Shown in pieces: positions 7,947 through 15,207 of a stretch of DNA of 35,882 nt (the stretch's first letter is position 1; every line of letters begins with the position of its first letter). The position numbers and the translations under genes are program-made. This DNA is from Desulfatibacillum sp. (lineage in GTDB: Bacteria > Desulfobacterota > Desulfobacteria > Desulfobacterales > Desulfatibacillaceae), in the NCBI GenBank assembly GCA_016342355.1, contig JAEINP010000048.1, positions 1-35,882 on the forward strand, given 5' to 3'. The notes under the pieces were generated by a model. It saw only the letters and a list, made by a program, of their open reading frames with translations, was not told where the DNA came from and ran no database searches.

Positions 7947-8918
7947 CTATTCTTTTTCCCGGGCAGCCTTAACAAAGGCCGGCAAGAATTCCATGACGTC
8001 CTCCACAATGCAGTAGTCTGCAATGGAAAAAATCGGGGCCTGGGGATCGGTGTTCACCGCCACCACAAACTGGGACCCGCTCATGCCAACCACATGCTGA
8101 AAAGCCCCGGAAACCCCGCATCCCATGTAGAACTTGGGGGCCACGGTCTGGCCGGTGACGCCGATCTGCGCTTTATATGGGAGCCATCCCATGTCGCAGG
8201 CGATCCGGGACCCGGCCACGGCGGAACGGGGAAACAAGGCCGCGGTTTCCTCAAGCAGGGGGACGTTGTCTTCGCCGCCCATGCCGCGCCCGCCGCAAAT
8301 GACCACCTGGGCCTGGGCCAAGCCAAGATCCGGCCCTTCGCCTTCCGCCGCACCCACATAGACCGTGCGGGCAGGGGCTTTGTCCACGGTGACCAGTCCC
8401 ACCTTGCCGGGAGTCTGGGCCTTTTCCGCCTGGGCGAAACTGCCGGGAAGCGCCCCCACCACGATTGTTTCCGTAAGCGGCCTGACTTCCCGGGAGAATT
8501 TTCCGTTAAAAACCGGGCGGATAAACAGATTCTCCTCCGGTCTCACTTCCTGTGCGCCTGGCACAAACGCCGCGCCCAAATGGGCGGCCAGGGCAGGTCC
8601 CAGGTCCATGCCCAGGGAGGTATGGGGCAGGATAATCCAGGCATAGGGCTCCTGTTTTGCGCAATCCAGGATAACCTCCAGGAAGGCCTCTCCCGTATAA
8701 TTTTTCAGAAATTTTCCTGAAAAACCGGTTACTTGCACGCCATAGTCTCCAAGCTGCCCGGCCAGTTTTTCAGCCTCGCCAGCCAGGACAATACCATGAA
8801 TATTATCCAATGATCCCGAAAGGATACGGGCGCACTCCAGGGCTTCCAGTGTTGCGGGGGTGATTTTGCCGTCCTTGTGTTCCGCCACCACAAGGGCTCT
8901 TTTATCGACAGTACTCAT
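7947..8918 (-). CDS. etfA: Electron transfer flavoprotein alpha subunit
   Basis: A 323-residue EtfA. The C-terminal FAD domain carries the family signature at about 240-305: KFYMGCGVSGAFQHVVGM, then VVAVNTDPQAPIFSIADY and IVEDV. With EtfB it accepts electrons from acyl-CoA dehydrogenases and hands them to a membrane quinone reductase. ATG 8918 overlaps the etfB stop (ATGA), so the subunits are co-translated. No bifurcation-specific ferredoxin or Bcd partner is adjacent. In this window the three acyl-CoA dehydrogenases of the right-hand operon are obvious client enzymes. Confidence 0.95.
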   Translation of the reverse strand: MSTVDKRALVVAEHKDGKITPATLEALECARILSGSLDNIHGIVLAGEAEKLAGQLGDYGVQVTGFSGKFLKNYTGEAFLEVILDCAKQEPYAWIILPHTSLGMDLGPALAAHLGAAFVPGAQEVRPEENLFIRPVFNGKFSREVRPLTETIVVGALPGSFAQAEKAQTPGKVGLVTVDKAPARTVYVGAAEGEGPDLGLAQAQVVICGGRGMGGEDNVPLLEETAALFPRSAVAGSRIACDMGWLPYKAQIGVTGQTVAPKFYMGCGVSGAFQHVVGMSGSQFVVAVNTDPQAPIFSIADYCIVEDVMEFLPAFVKAAREKE

Positions 8919-9685
8919 AACAAGGCCCTCTCTTTCAGGATGGCGACCAGTTCCCTGGCCTTTTCGTTCGTGGATCCTTCCAGGAAAATTCCCTGGCCTT
9001 TTTGTTTGGGCAGGGTGGTTCCCACGATCTGTTCAAGTGGTTTACTGGGTGACTGGGCTACTGGTCCGACCTCTTCGATCTCCTGCTTGTTGGCCCGGAG
9101 CATGTTGGTGAGGTTGGGATACCTGGGCTGGCGGGTTCCGCTTTGGACGGTCAGCAGGGCAGGGAGGGTGAACTCCACGGTTTCCTGGACGCCCCCTTCC
9201 CCTTCCCGCTGGATGCTCACAGCGTTTTTGTCAGGCGTTTTTCCCAATGATACCACGGAAGTGGCCCAGGGAATATCCAGGATGCCTGCGATCATGGGAC
9301 CTACGGCCCCGGCCATCTCGTCCTCGGACATGACCCCGCACATGATCAGGTCGTAGCCCTTGTCTTTGGCCACGGATGCAATGAGGGAGGCGGTTTCGTG
9401 GGATGTGAGCACCCGTCCGTCGTCCACGGGGATGAAAATCCCGTGGGAAGCGCCCATGGCCAAGGCCCGGCGCAGGGTGGCCTCGGCCCGTTCCGGCCCG
9501 ACGGTGACGGCCTCCACGGTTCCCTGGCCCAGGCATTCGCACAGGCACAGGGCTTCTTCCATGGCGTATTCGTCCAGGCGGTTCATGACAAAAGAATCCC
9601 GCTTGGTGACCACGCGGCCTTCCGGCGACAGCTCCAGGTCCACTTCAGGATCGGGAACCTGTTTGACGCATACCAGAATTTTCAT
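8915..9685 (-). CDS. etfB: Electron transfer flavoprotein beta subunit
   Basis: A 256-residue EtfB with MKILVCVKQVPDPE at the N-terminus, the adenine-nucleotide region ending GVMSEDEMAGAVGPMIAG (about 115-133), and the beta-subunit signature region around ALLTVQSGTRQPRYPNL. It begins at ATG 9685 with AAGGAG six bases upstream and is the first gene of an etfB-etfA-amidotransferase transcript. Electron carrier of beta-oxidation; soluble, heterodimeric with EtfA. Confidence 0.95.
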   Translation of the reverse strand: MKILVCVKQVPDPEVDLELSPEGRVVTKRDSFVMNRLDEYAMEEALCLCECLGQGTVEAVTVGPERAEATLRRALAMGASHGIFIPVDDGRVLTSHETASLIASVAKDKGYDLIMCGVMSEDEMAGAVGPMIAGILDIPWATSVVSLGKTPDKNAVSIQREGEGGVQETVEFTLPALLTVQSGTRQPRYPNLTNMLRANKQEIEEVGPVAQSPSKPLEQIVGTTLPKQKGQGIFLEGSTNEKARELVAILKERALL

Positions 9686-9727
9686 TCCGACTCCTTATGG
9701 CGAATGGAAAAATTATCAGTTATATAT

Positions 9728-9765
9728 TTGACCCTGTTTCCCAAACCGTTGTATACCAGGGTCAA
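9728..9765. promoter_or_regulatory. Inverted repeat upstream of etfBA
   Basis: TTGACCCTG (9728-9736) and CAGGGTCAA (9757-9765), perfect 9-bp arms with a 20-base spacer, 43-80 bases upstream of the etfB start and in the 175-bp gap to the divergent YihY gene. The arms contain TTGACC, so they could be operator half-sites overlapping a -35 element. The cognate regulator is unknown. Confidence 0.4.
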
Positions 9766-9859
9766 GCCCGGTAATCATAGCAAACGCCCGTTGGTTTCAG
9801 CAAGTTTTCGGACAGAATTTTCAAATCAAAAGCCCATTTTCCAGGCCGGGAGCCAATTT

Positions 9860-11212
9860 ATGAGCGGTATTCTCCAAAAAATCGTCCATCAGCCTTATCG
9901 TTTTTTTCAGCAGGACCTTTGGGAGATCAAAACCCGGGACCTCTCCAGGATAACGGCCCTGGGGGTCCGGTTTTTGCGGGTGCCCGCCCTGGCAATCAAT
10001 GATTTTTTGCGGGACAATTGCTGGATGCGGGCTTCGGCCCTTACCTATTATACTCTCCTTGGGATTGTGCCTCTCCTTGCCATGATCATGGGGATTGCCC
10101 GGGGCATGGGTTTTGAAACCCGGATTGAAGAACTCCTCATGCTGGAATTCGGAGCCCAGAAGGAGATTTTAGTCCGAATTCTGGAGTTCGCCAAGGCCAT
10201 GCTGTCCAACACCAAGGGCGGGGTGGTCAACGGCCTGTGGCTGTTGCTGTTGCTGTGGACCGTCATCCGGCTGTTCGGCAACATTGAAATGGCTTTCAAC
10301 CAGATTTGGGGATTCGCCAAGGGGCGCAGCCAGATCCGCAAGATCATCGACTATCTGGCCGTGGCCCTGCTCGTGCCAATTTTATGGCTGCCCGCCAGCA
10401 GCGCTCAGGTGCTTATCGCCAGCCGGATTGAAGAACTTACCCAGTGGGCCTTTATGCAAAACGTGGGCGACATCATCCAGTTTACGCTTTTGTTTTTCCT
10501 GCCTTTTGTCATGATCTGGGTAATGTTTTCGTGCCTGTATATTTTCATGCCCAACGGCCCCATTAGCTGGAGTTCCGGGATGGTGGCAGGCATCGTGGCG
10601 GGCACTGCATACCAGTTTTTCCAAAATTTTTACATTGAATTTCAGGTGGGTGTGGCCCGGAACAACGCCATATACGGCAGCTTTGCGGCCCTGCCTTTGT
10701 TCCTTATTTGGTTGTATATGTCCTGGGTGATTGTGCTGTTTGGCGCGGAGATCGCCTTTGCCCACCAGCATTCCCGGGACAACGATTTCGCCCCCAATAT
10801 CCGGAACGCCAGCTTTTCCCTGAAAAAATTCGCGGCCCTGCAAATCATGGAACTCATTGTTCAGGATTTTGTCACAGGAGAAATCCAACGGAATGAAAGA
10901 CAGATTATCAACACCCTGGACCTGCCTCGGAGCCTGGTTACCGATGTCCTGATTATGCTGGAACAGGCGGGCCTGGTGCTTGCCGTCCAGGGAAACGGAA
11001 AACTCCCTGCCTACATGCCGGGATTGGATACAAACACCCTCACCTCCCAATTGGTACTGGAGCGCCTGGAACATGTGGGCACAAACAGCTTCAAACAAAT
11101 GGATCATCCCACCGCTGACAACGCACGCGACACCCTGGACCAGTTCAGCAAGGAGCTTAAAAAATCCCCGGCAAACAAACCTTTTAGTAAAATCCCGGTC
11201 TGCAAAGAATAA
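9860..11212 (+). CDS. YihY/BrkB-family inner membrane protein with C-terminal winged-helix-like tail
   Basis: A 450-residue protein. The start at ATG 9860 is preferred (GGGAG at about eight bases) although the frame is open further upstream, where it overlaps etfB. The signature N-terminal region has LRDNCWMRASALTYYTLLGIV, and about six membrane segments follow up to roughly residue 310 (e.g. VVNGLWLLLLLWTVIRLFG; ALPLFLIWLYMSWVIVLFG). The last ~130 residues are soluble, with a helical DNA-binding-like pattern (DLPRSLVTDVLIMLEQAGLV). The family was once called RNase BN in error. Its role is unproven, with envelope or transport functions proposed. Confidence 0.85.
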   Translation: MSGILQKIVHQPYRFFQQDLWEIKTRDLSRITALGVRFLRVPALAINDFLRDNCWMRASALTYYTLLGIVPLLAMIMGIARGMGFETRIEELLMLEFGAQKEILVRILEFAKAMLSNTKGGVVNGLWLLLLLWTVIRLFGNIEMAFNQIWGFAKGRSQIRKIIDYLAVALLVPILWLPASSAQVLIASRIEELTQWAFMQNVGDIIQFTLLFFLPFVMIWVMFSCLYIFMPNGPISWSSGMVAGIVAGTAYQFFQNFYIEFQVGVARNNAIYGSFAALPLFLIWLYMSWVIVLFGAEIAFAHQHSRDNDFAPNIRNASFSLKKFAALQIMELIVQDFVTGEIQRNERQIINTLDLPRSLVTDVLIMLEQAGLVLAVQGNGKLPAYMPGLDTNTLTSQLVLERLEHVGTNSFKQMDHPTADNARDTLDQFSKELKKSPANKPFSKIPVCKE

Positions 11213-11398
11213 CCCGGGACAAAAAACAGGGACAAACGGATTCAAAGAGCCAGGTTTCCGGGAGTTGCCCAGCCAGCAGGGTTGTTTAACGCGTCATCAT
11301 TATTCTCATGCAATAGGGTGTGGTACACATTCATTCGGGTGCTGAGTCCACATAATTTTGAGAACTTTTATACGACCGGCTTTGGCAACCACCGCCTC

Positions 11399-11408
11399 GG
11401 GGGGGGGG
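11399..11408 (+). repeat. G10 homopolymer in the ribosome-binding position
   Basis: Ten consecutive G residues, five bases before the ATG of the glycoside hydrolase gene at 11414. They occupy the place of the Shine-Dalgarno sequence. Length change by strand slippage would alter its strength or spacing. Confidence 0.6.
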
Positions 11409-11413
11409 CGTTT

Positions 11414-13435
11414 ATGAAAAAGAATAGCGACAAGGATCGGAAGAAGGCTGAGAGCCTTCTCGCCAGGATGTCTTTGGATGAAAAAATCCGGCAGATGGCG
11501 GGGCATGGGGGATTGCACTCTGCGCTTCCTTTTACTTATACTCTGGCCCCTTATCCCACGCCGGACAACAAGCGTCTGAAAATCTCCGGGTTGATATTCA
11601 CTGACGGCCCCCGGGGGATCAACCTGGGAAAATCCACCTGTTTTCCCGTGGCCATCGCCAGGGGGGCGACATGGGATCCGGAGTTGGAAACGCGGGTGGG
11701 GCATGCCATGGGTCTGGAGGCAAGGTCCCGGGGCGCCAACGCCTTGGGGGCTGTCTGCGTGAATGTGGTGCGGCATCCTTCGTGGGGGAGGTCCCAGGAA
11801 ACCTTTGGCGCGGACCCCTGCCATATCGGCGTGATGGGGGCTGCGTTGACCACCGGGCTCGCTCAGAATGTGATGCCGGTGATTAAGCATTTCGCATGCA
11901 ACAGCATCGAGAACTCCCGGTTCAAGGTGAACGTGCAGGTTGACGAACGCACCCTGCGGGAAATCTACCTGCCTCATTTCAAAAAATGCATAGACGCCGG
12001 AGCAGCCTGCGTCATGACCGCTTATAACCGGGTCAATGGGAATTTTTGCGGTCAGAACAATCATCTGATCAACCATATCCTGAAAGGCGAATGGGCCTTT
12101 GACGGCTTTGTAATGTCGGATTTTCTTTTGGGATGCCGAAACACGGCGATGTCTTTGAATGCGGGGCTGGACATGGAAATGCCCCAGAGGTTCTTCTATT
12201 CCAAGGTTGCGATTAAGAGGTCTATGGCCGAAGGAAAAATCAGCCTGGATACCATTAATAAAGCGGTAGCCAGGATTCTCCTTCAAAAAGTCCGGTTCGG
12301 CCTGACTGGGGAAGGTGAGGTTAAAACGGGTCGGGGACCGAAAATCCATCCCGCTCTTGCCTTGGAAGCCGCCCGGAAAAGCATGGTGCTATTAAAGAAT
12401 CAGGATAGGGCGCTTCCCCTGGAACGAGGCAAAATCAAAAGCATTGCTGTTATTGGGAAGCTGGCAGGTTTGGCCAATATGGGCGCCATAGGCAGTACGC
12501 AGGTCAATCCGCCTTATTCGGTTTCCCCCCTGGAAGGCCTAAAAAACAAGGCTATGGGTATTGAGATCCGGCATTGCCCATGGAAAGGGGGGAGATTTAA
12601 AAAGGCTCTGGATCTAGCCCACAGGGCGGATGCAGCCATTGTTTTTGCCGGACTGACCCGTTATGACGAAGGGGAGTATTTTCCGTTTATCTGCGGGGGA
12701 GACCGGAAATCCCTGGAATTGCCCCGAAATCAGGAAGACCTTATTTTGTCTGTTGCGAAGGTTGCGAAAAAGGTAATTGTTGTGCTTCAGGGGGGCGGGG
12801 CAATCGCATGCGGAGCATGGATAGACCACGTTGACGGCCTGATTATGGCTTGGTATCCCGGAATGGAGGGAGGGAACGCCATTGCGGAAGTGCTTTTGGG
12901 TGACGTGAACCCCAGTGGAAAATTGCCGCTCAGCTTTCCCGTTTCCACGGATCAGTTGCCTGAATTTGATTGTAAGGCGCGTCAGGCCACCTATGATTAT
13001 TGGCATGATTACAGGTATTTTGATCACATGGGCGTCCAGCCCCTGTTTCCTTTTGGTTTTGGCTTAAGCTACACCCGGTTCACATATTCTGATTTGCGCA
13101 TTGAGCAGGATCGCATTGGACCTGAAGTAAAAATTGCGGTATCTTTTGACGTAACCAATACAGGCAAACAAGCGGGGGAGGAAACGGCGCAAATTTATGT
13201 GGGGTTCAAAAACTCATCCATAGACCCCCGGTCCCACAAGGAGCTCAAAGGCTTTGGCAAATGCCTTTTGCAGCCCGGCGAAACCAAAACGCTAAATGTG
13301 GAGATCCAGGGCAAGGATCTTGGATATTATTGCGAAGCAGACCGATCCTGGAAGGTGGAGCAAATGGTTTACAGCGTCTATGTGGGCGCCTCAGCAAGGG
13401 ACATCCATTTGACCGGTTCATTCCGGATTATTTGA
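11414..13435 (+). CDS. Glycoside hydrolase family 3 (beta-glucosidase/xylosidase-like)
   Basis: A 673-residue GH3 enzyme: N-terminal TIM barrel about 10-300, alpha/beta sandwich about 330-540, and a C-terminal fibronectin-III-like domain about 570-670 that begins near YTRFTYSDLR. The nucleophile Asp236 is in VMSDFLLG (the usual motif is SDW). Other motifs: GRSQETFGADP, VIKHFACNS (Lys-His) and the sandwich loop GGDRKSLELPRNQEDLI. No signal peptide, so it should be cytoplasmic and act on imported oligosaccharides or glycosides. No sugar transporter is adjacent. The start ATG 11414 is the first plausible Met; the site upstream is only a G tract. Confidence 0.9.
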   Translation: MKKNSDKDRKKAESLLARMSLDEKIRQMAGHGGLHSALPFTYTLAPYPTPDNKRLKISGLIFTDGPRGINLGKSTCFPVAIARGATWDPELETRVGHAMGLEARSRGANALGAVCVNVVRHPSWGRSQETFGADPCHIGVMGAALTTGLAQNVMPVIKHFACNSIENSRFKVNVQVDERTLREIYLPHFKKCIDAGAACVMTAYNRVNGNFCGQNNHLINHILKGEWAFDGFVMSDFLLGCRNTAMSLNAGLDMEMPQRFFYSKVAIKRSMAEGKISLDTINKAVARILLQKVRFGLTGEGEVKTGRGPKIHPALALEAARKSMVLLKNQDRALPLERGKIKSIAVIGKLAGLANMGAIGSTQVNPPYSVSPLEGLKNKAMGIEIRHCPWKGGRFKKALDLAHRADAAIVFAGLTRYDEGEYFPFICGGDRKSLELPRNQEDLILSVAKVAKKVIVVLQGGGAIACGAWIDHVDGLIMAWYPGMEGGNAIAEVLLGDVNPSGKLPLSFPVSTDQLPEFDCKARQATYDYWHDYRYFDHMGVQPLFPFGFGLSYTRFTYSDLRIEQDRIGPEVKIAVSFDVTNTGKQAGEETAQIYVGFKNSSIDPRSHKELKGFGKCLLQPGETKTLNVEIQGKDLGYYCEADRSWKVEQMVYSVYVGASARDIHLTGSFRII

Positions 13436-13439
13436 TTGA

Positions 13440-13541
13440 GGCATTAATAAAGCAACGGTGGCCATGGCAAACAAGATGGCCCGCATTGGCTGGGTGATTC
13501 CAAGGAACAACACAAGCTATCGTCCGTCGCCAGGGCCTTAG
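13440..13541 (+). pseudogene. C-terminal remnant of IS110/IS1111-family transposase
   Basis: The frame encodes GIN KATVAMANKMARIGWVI and ends at TAG 13539-13541. The block K-A-x-V-A-x-A-N-K-M-A-R-I-x-W is the conserved C-terminus of IS110-family (DEDD) transposases. Only about 33 codons survive, preceded by a stop at 13437-13439 and directly after the glycoside hydrolase stop. The rest of the element is deleted. Confidence 0.65.
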
Positions 13542-13842
13542 GCCTGCTGACAAAAAATGAAATTGAAAGCCGGAATAGAAGTGCACTCGCCTGGAATTGC
13601 GAAGGCTTAACTTGGAGTGATGACACAACAAGTCAGACTGGCCCATCGAAAACCGGGAGGGTGCGGGAGTTTTTCAAACCGAGCTGACGATAAGGAAGAT
13701 GCGCGCAGATTTCATCGAGGCCCAAGAGATTCAAGCCAATCTGAAATTCTCTTATAAAGAGGCCGGATATTCGAACGCAATCTTATCCTTGTCACACACA
13801 CTGCAAAAAGCCCTGCGAATAAGGGGGGAGACCATATATGCA

Positions 13843-13869
13843 CCCAGGCAACAAACGCCGTTGCCTGGG
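13843..13869. repeat. Perfect 10-bp inverted repeat
   Basis: CCCAGGCAAC (13843-13852), seven-base loop, GTTGCCTGGG (13860-13869). No T tract follows, so it is not a classical terminator. It could be an IS-end remnant or an mRNA 3'-end hairpin. Confidence 0.5.
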
Positions 13870-14092
13870 CCACCCAAAAATCCTGGGCCGGAGGGGGGAT
13901 GCAGGCCGGAATTTTTCATATTGCATTATTAAGGCTTAATGGCCCATGGGGCAGCAAGCGTTATTACATAACCAAAACCCCATATGAGCAACAGGAGTAC
14001 AAATTTTATAGGCCGCTCCGTCAAAGTGACCCACCCATCCTGTAGGGTTGTCGTTTCCCTGTTTGCAATGGCGGGCAGCTTCCTTTTCAATA

Positions 14093-14860
14093 CTACCCTT
14101 TCCTGGATGAAACACCCTGTTTGTCCGAGATTAGCAAACTCAGGAGCGTGGCGCCCGAAGCGGTGATTTCCGTGACTCCGGCTTCCAGGGCCTGCTTGCG
14201 CCAGTTGGCGGCGGCCCACCGGCCGCAATGGATGAAAAATGGAATATCCTTATTCATAGCCCGGATTTTCCGGGCCAGTTCAATGCCTGCCTTATCGCCC
14301 TCGGGCCGTCCCATGTCCGAAATCACAAAATCATAGGCCTGGGACTTGAACTTTTTAATCCCTTCGTCCGTGGTCAGGGCAATATCAACCCGCACTCCCC
14401 GTTCTTCCAGGGACTCCATCAAGTAGCTGTTATTCCTTGGGTTGTTGTCCACCCATAAAATCCGCTCCGTGCCTGACAGCATTTCCCTGGCAGGCGGCGG
14501 GAGCTCAACCTCATATTCCTCCCTTTTTCCAGGCCAGGATTTACCCGGCTCCAGCCCTGAAATGGCAGCGGCCTTGGTTGTCAGAAGCGTATCCTTCATA
14601 AAGGCCATTTTCGTTCCGACTTTAAAGCGGTTTTCCATCTCGACGATTTTATCCTGCATGTCATTGATTATTTTTCGTTGCTGCTCCGAGGCCTCCTCCA
14701 TGGTCAATTCGTTGCCCGCAACCTTGATGGTGAATTTCCTCCCCGTGGCCGAGTTGATGAGCTTGGACAAAGGCTCCTGGAACTTCACCAGCAGCAGCAC
14801 GAATATGGCCGGCCACGCCAGCGAGGATAAGGCGGATATCAATTTGGCGAACGCGTCCAT
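14093..14860 (-). CDS. Membrane-anchored protein with degenerate receiver domain
   Basis: A 255-residue protein from ATG 14860 (AAGGAGAG seven bases upstream). One N-terminal membrane segment about 12-26, a charged coiled-coil stretch about 52-82 (MEEASEQQRKIINDMQDKI), a proline/glycine linker, then a CheY-like receiver about 132-245. The phosphoacceptor Asp182 is present in ISDMGRPEGD and the acidic pocket is reduced to VDNNPRNN (Asp138). The switch position reads HCGR and the usual C-terminal Lys-Pro is replaced by a TASGATLL segment. I recognise this receiver subtype from other bacterial proteins but not its output. It is divergent from the PP2C phosphatase gene, which suggests shared signalling. 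Confidence 0.7.
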   Translation of the reverse strand: MDAFAKLISALSSLAWPAIFVLLLVKFQEPLSKLINSATGRKFTIKVAGNELTMEEASEQQRKIINDMQDKIVEMENRFKVGTKMAFMKDTLLTTKAAAISGLEPGKSWPGKREEYEVELPPPAREMLSGTERILWVDNNPRNNSYLMESLEERGVRVDIALTTDEGIKKFKSQAYDFVISDMGRPEGDKAGIELARKIRAMNKDIPFFIHCGRWAAANWRKQALEAGVTEITASGATLLSLLISDKQGVSSRKG

Positions 14861-15207
14861 TTTCCATCTCTCCTTGATCAAACGGATTGCTAAAAAATCA
14901 AAAGGCTGCCATGGGCTGGCAATAGGAAACCCAGAGTGCAGCCCACAGTCTTCCTGCGCCAGGAATCTTATCAGTTAAAAATCAAATCTGTATTGGTTCT
15001 GTATGAATTATATTATGGCAGGTTTTCAGGCATGTCCAGTGGAATCGTTTCGCTCATGGCGAATTTTTCAATGCAATCCGGGGACAATGCGATTCGAGGT
15101 CATACATGGTTCAAGCTCTTTCCCGTTGACACCCCTCACTCCGGCGTATCATAATATTTTTTCCGGCGTCCATTGGCCCCTTAATTCAACTTGTTGAATT
15201 TGTTAAA
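14861..15207. other. Divergent promoter region between receiver-like and phosphatase genes
   Basis: About 350 bp separating two outward-facing signalling genes; it must carry both promoters. Apart from the 18-bp palindrome at 15183-15200 I see no RNA gene or conserved protein. Confidence 0.5.
15183..15200. promoter_or_regulatory. 18-bp palindrome at the phosphatase gene start
   Basis: AATTCAACTTGTTGAATT: perfect 8-bp arms around TT, ending seven bases before ATG 15208, where a ribosome-binding site would normally be. Bound protein or an RNA hairpin here would block initiation. Confidence 0.45.

Larger units (their letters stand above)
13436..14092. other. Non-coding region with transposase scrap
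   Basis: About 660 bp between the glycoside hydrolase and the receiver-like gene. It holds the IS110-type transposase remnant at 13440-13541, sequence that probably belonged to the same insertion for a further ~150 bp, and a strong hairpin at 13843-13869. The short open frames here show no recognisable protein and are not called. Confidence 0.5.

Noticed and set aside
11306-12349. Minus-strand frame of 347 codons over the GH3 gene
   Set aside because: Antisense shadow; the GH3 catalytic motifs on the plus strand are unmistakable.
13699-13932. Plus-strand frame of 77 codons between GH3 and the receiver gene
   Set aside because: No Shine-Dalgarno, no recognisable family, and it runs through the hairpin at 13843-13869.
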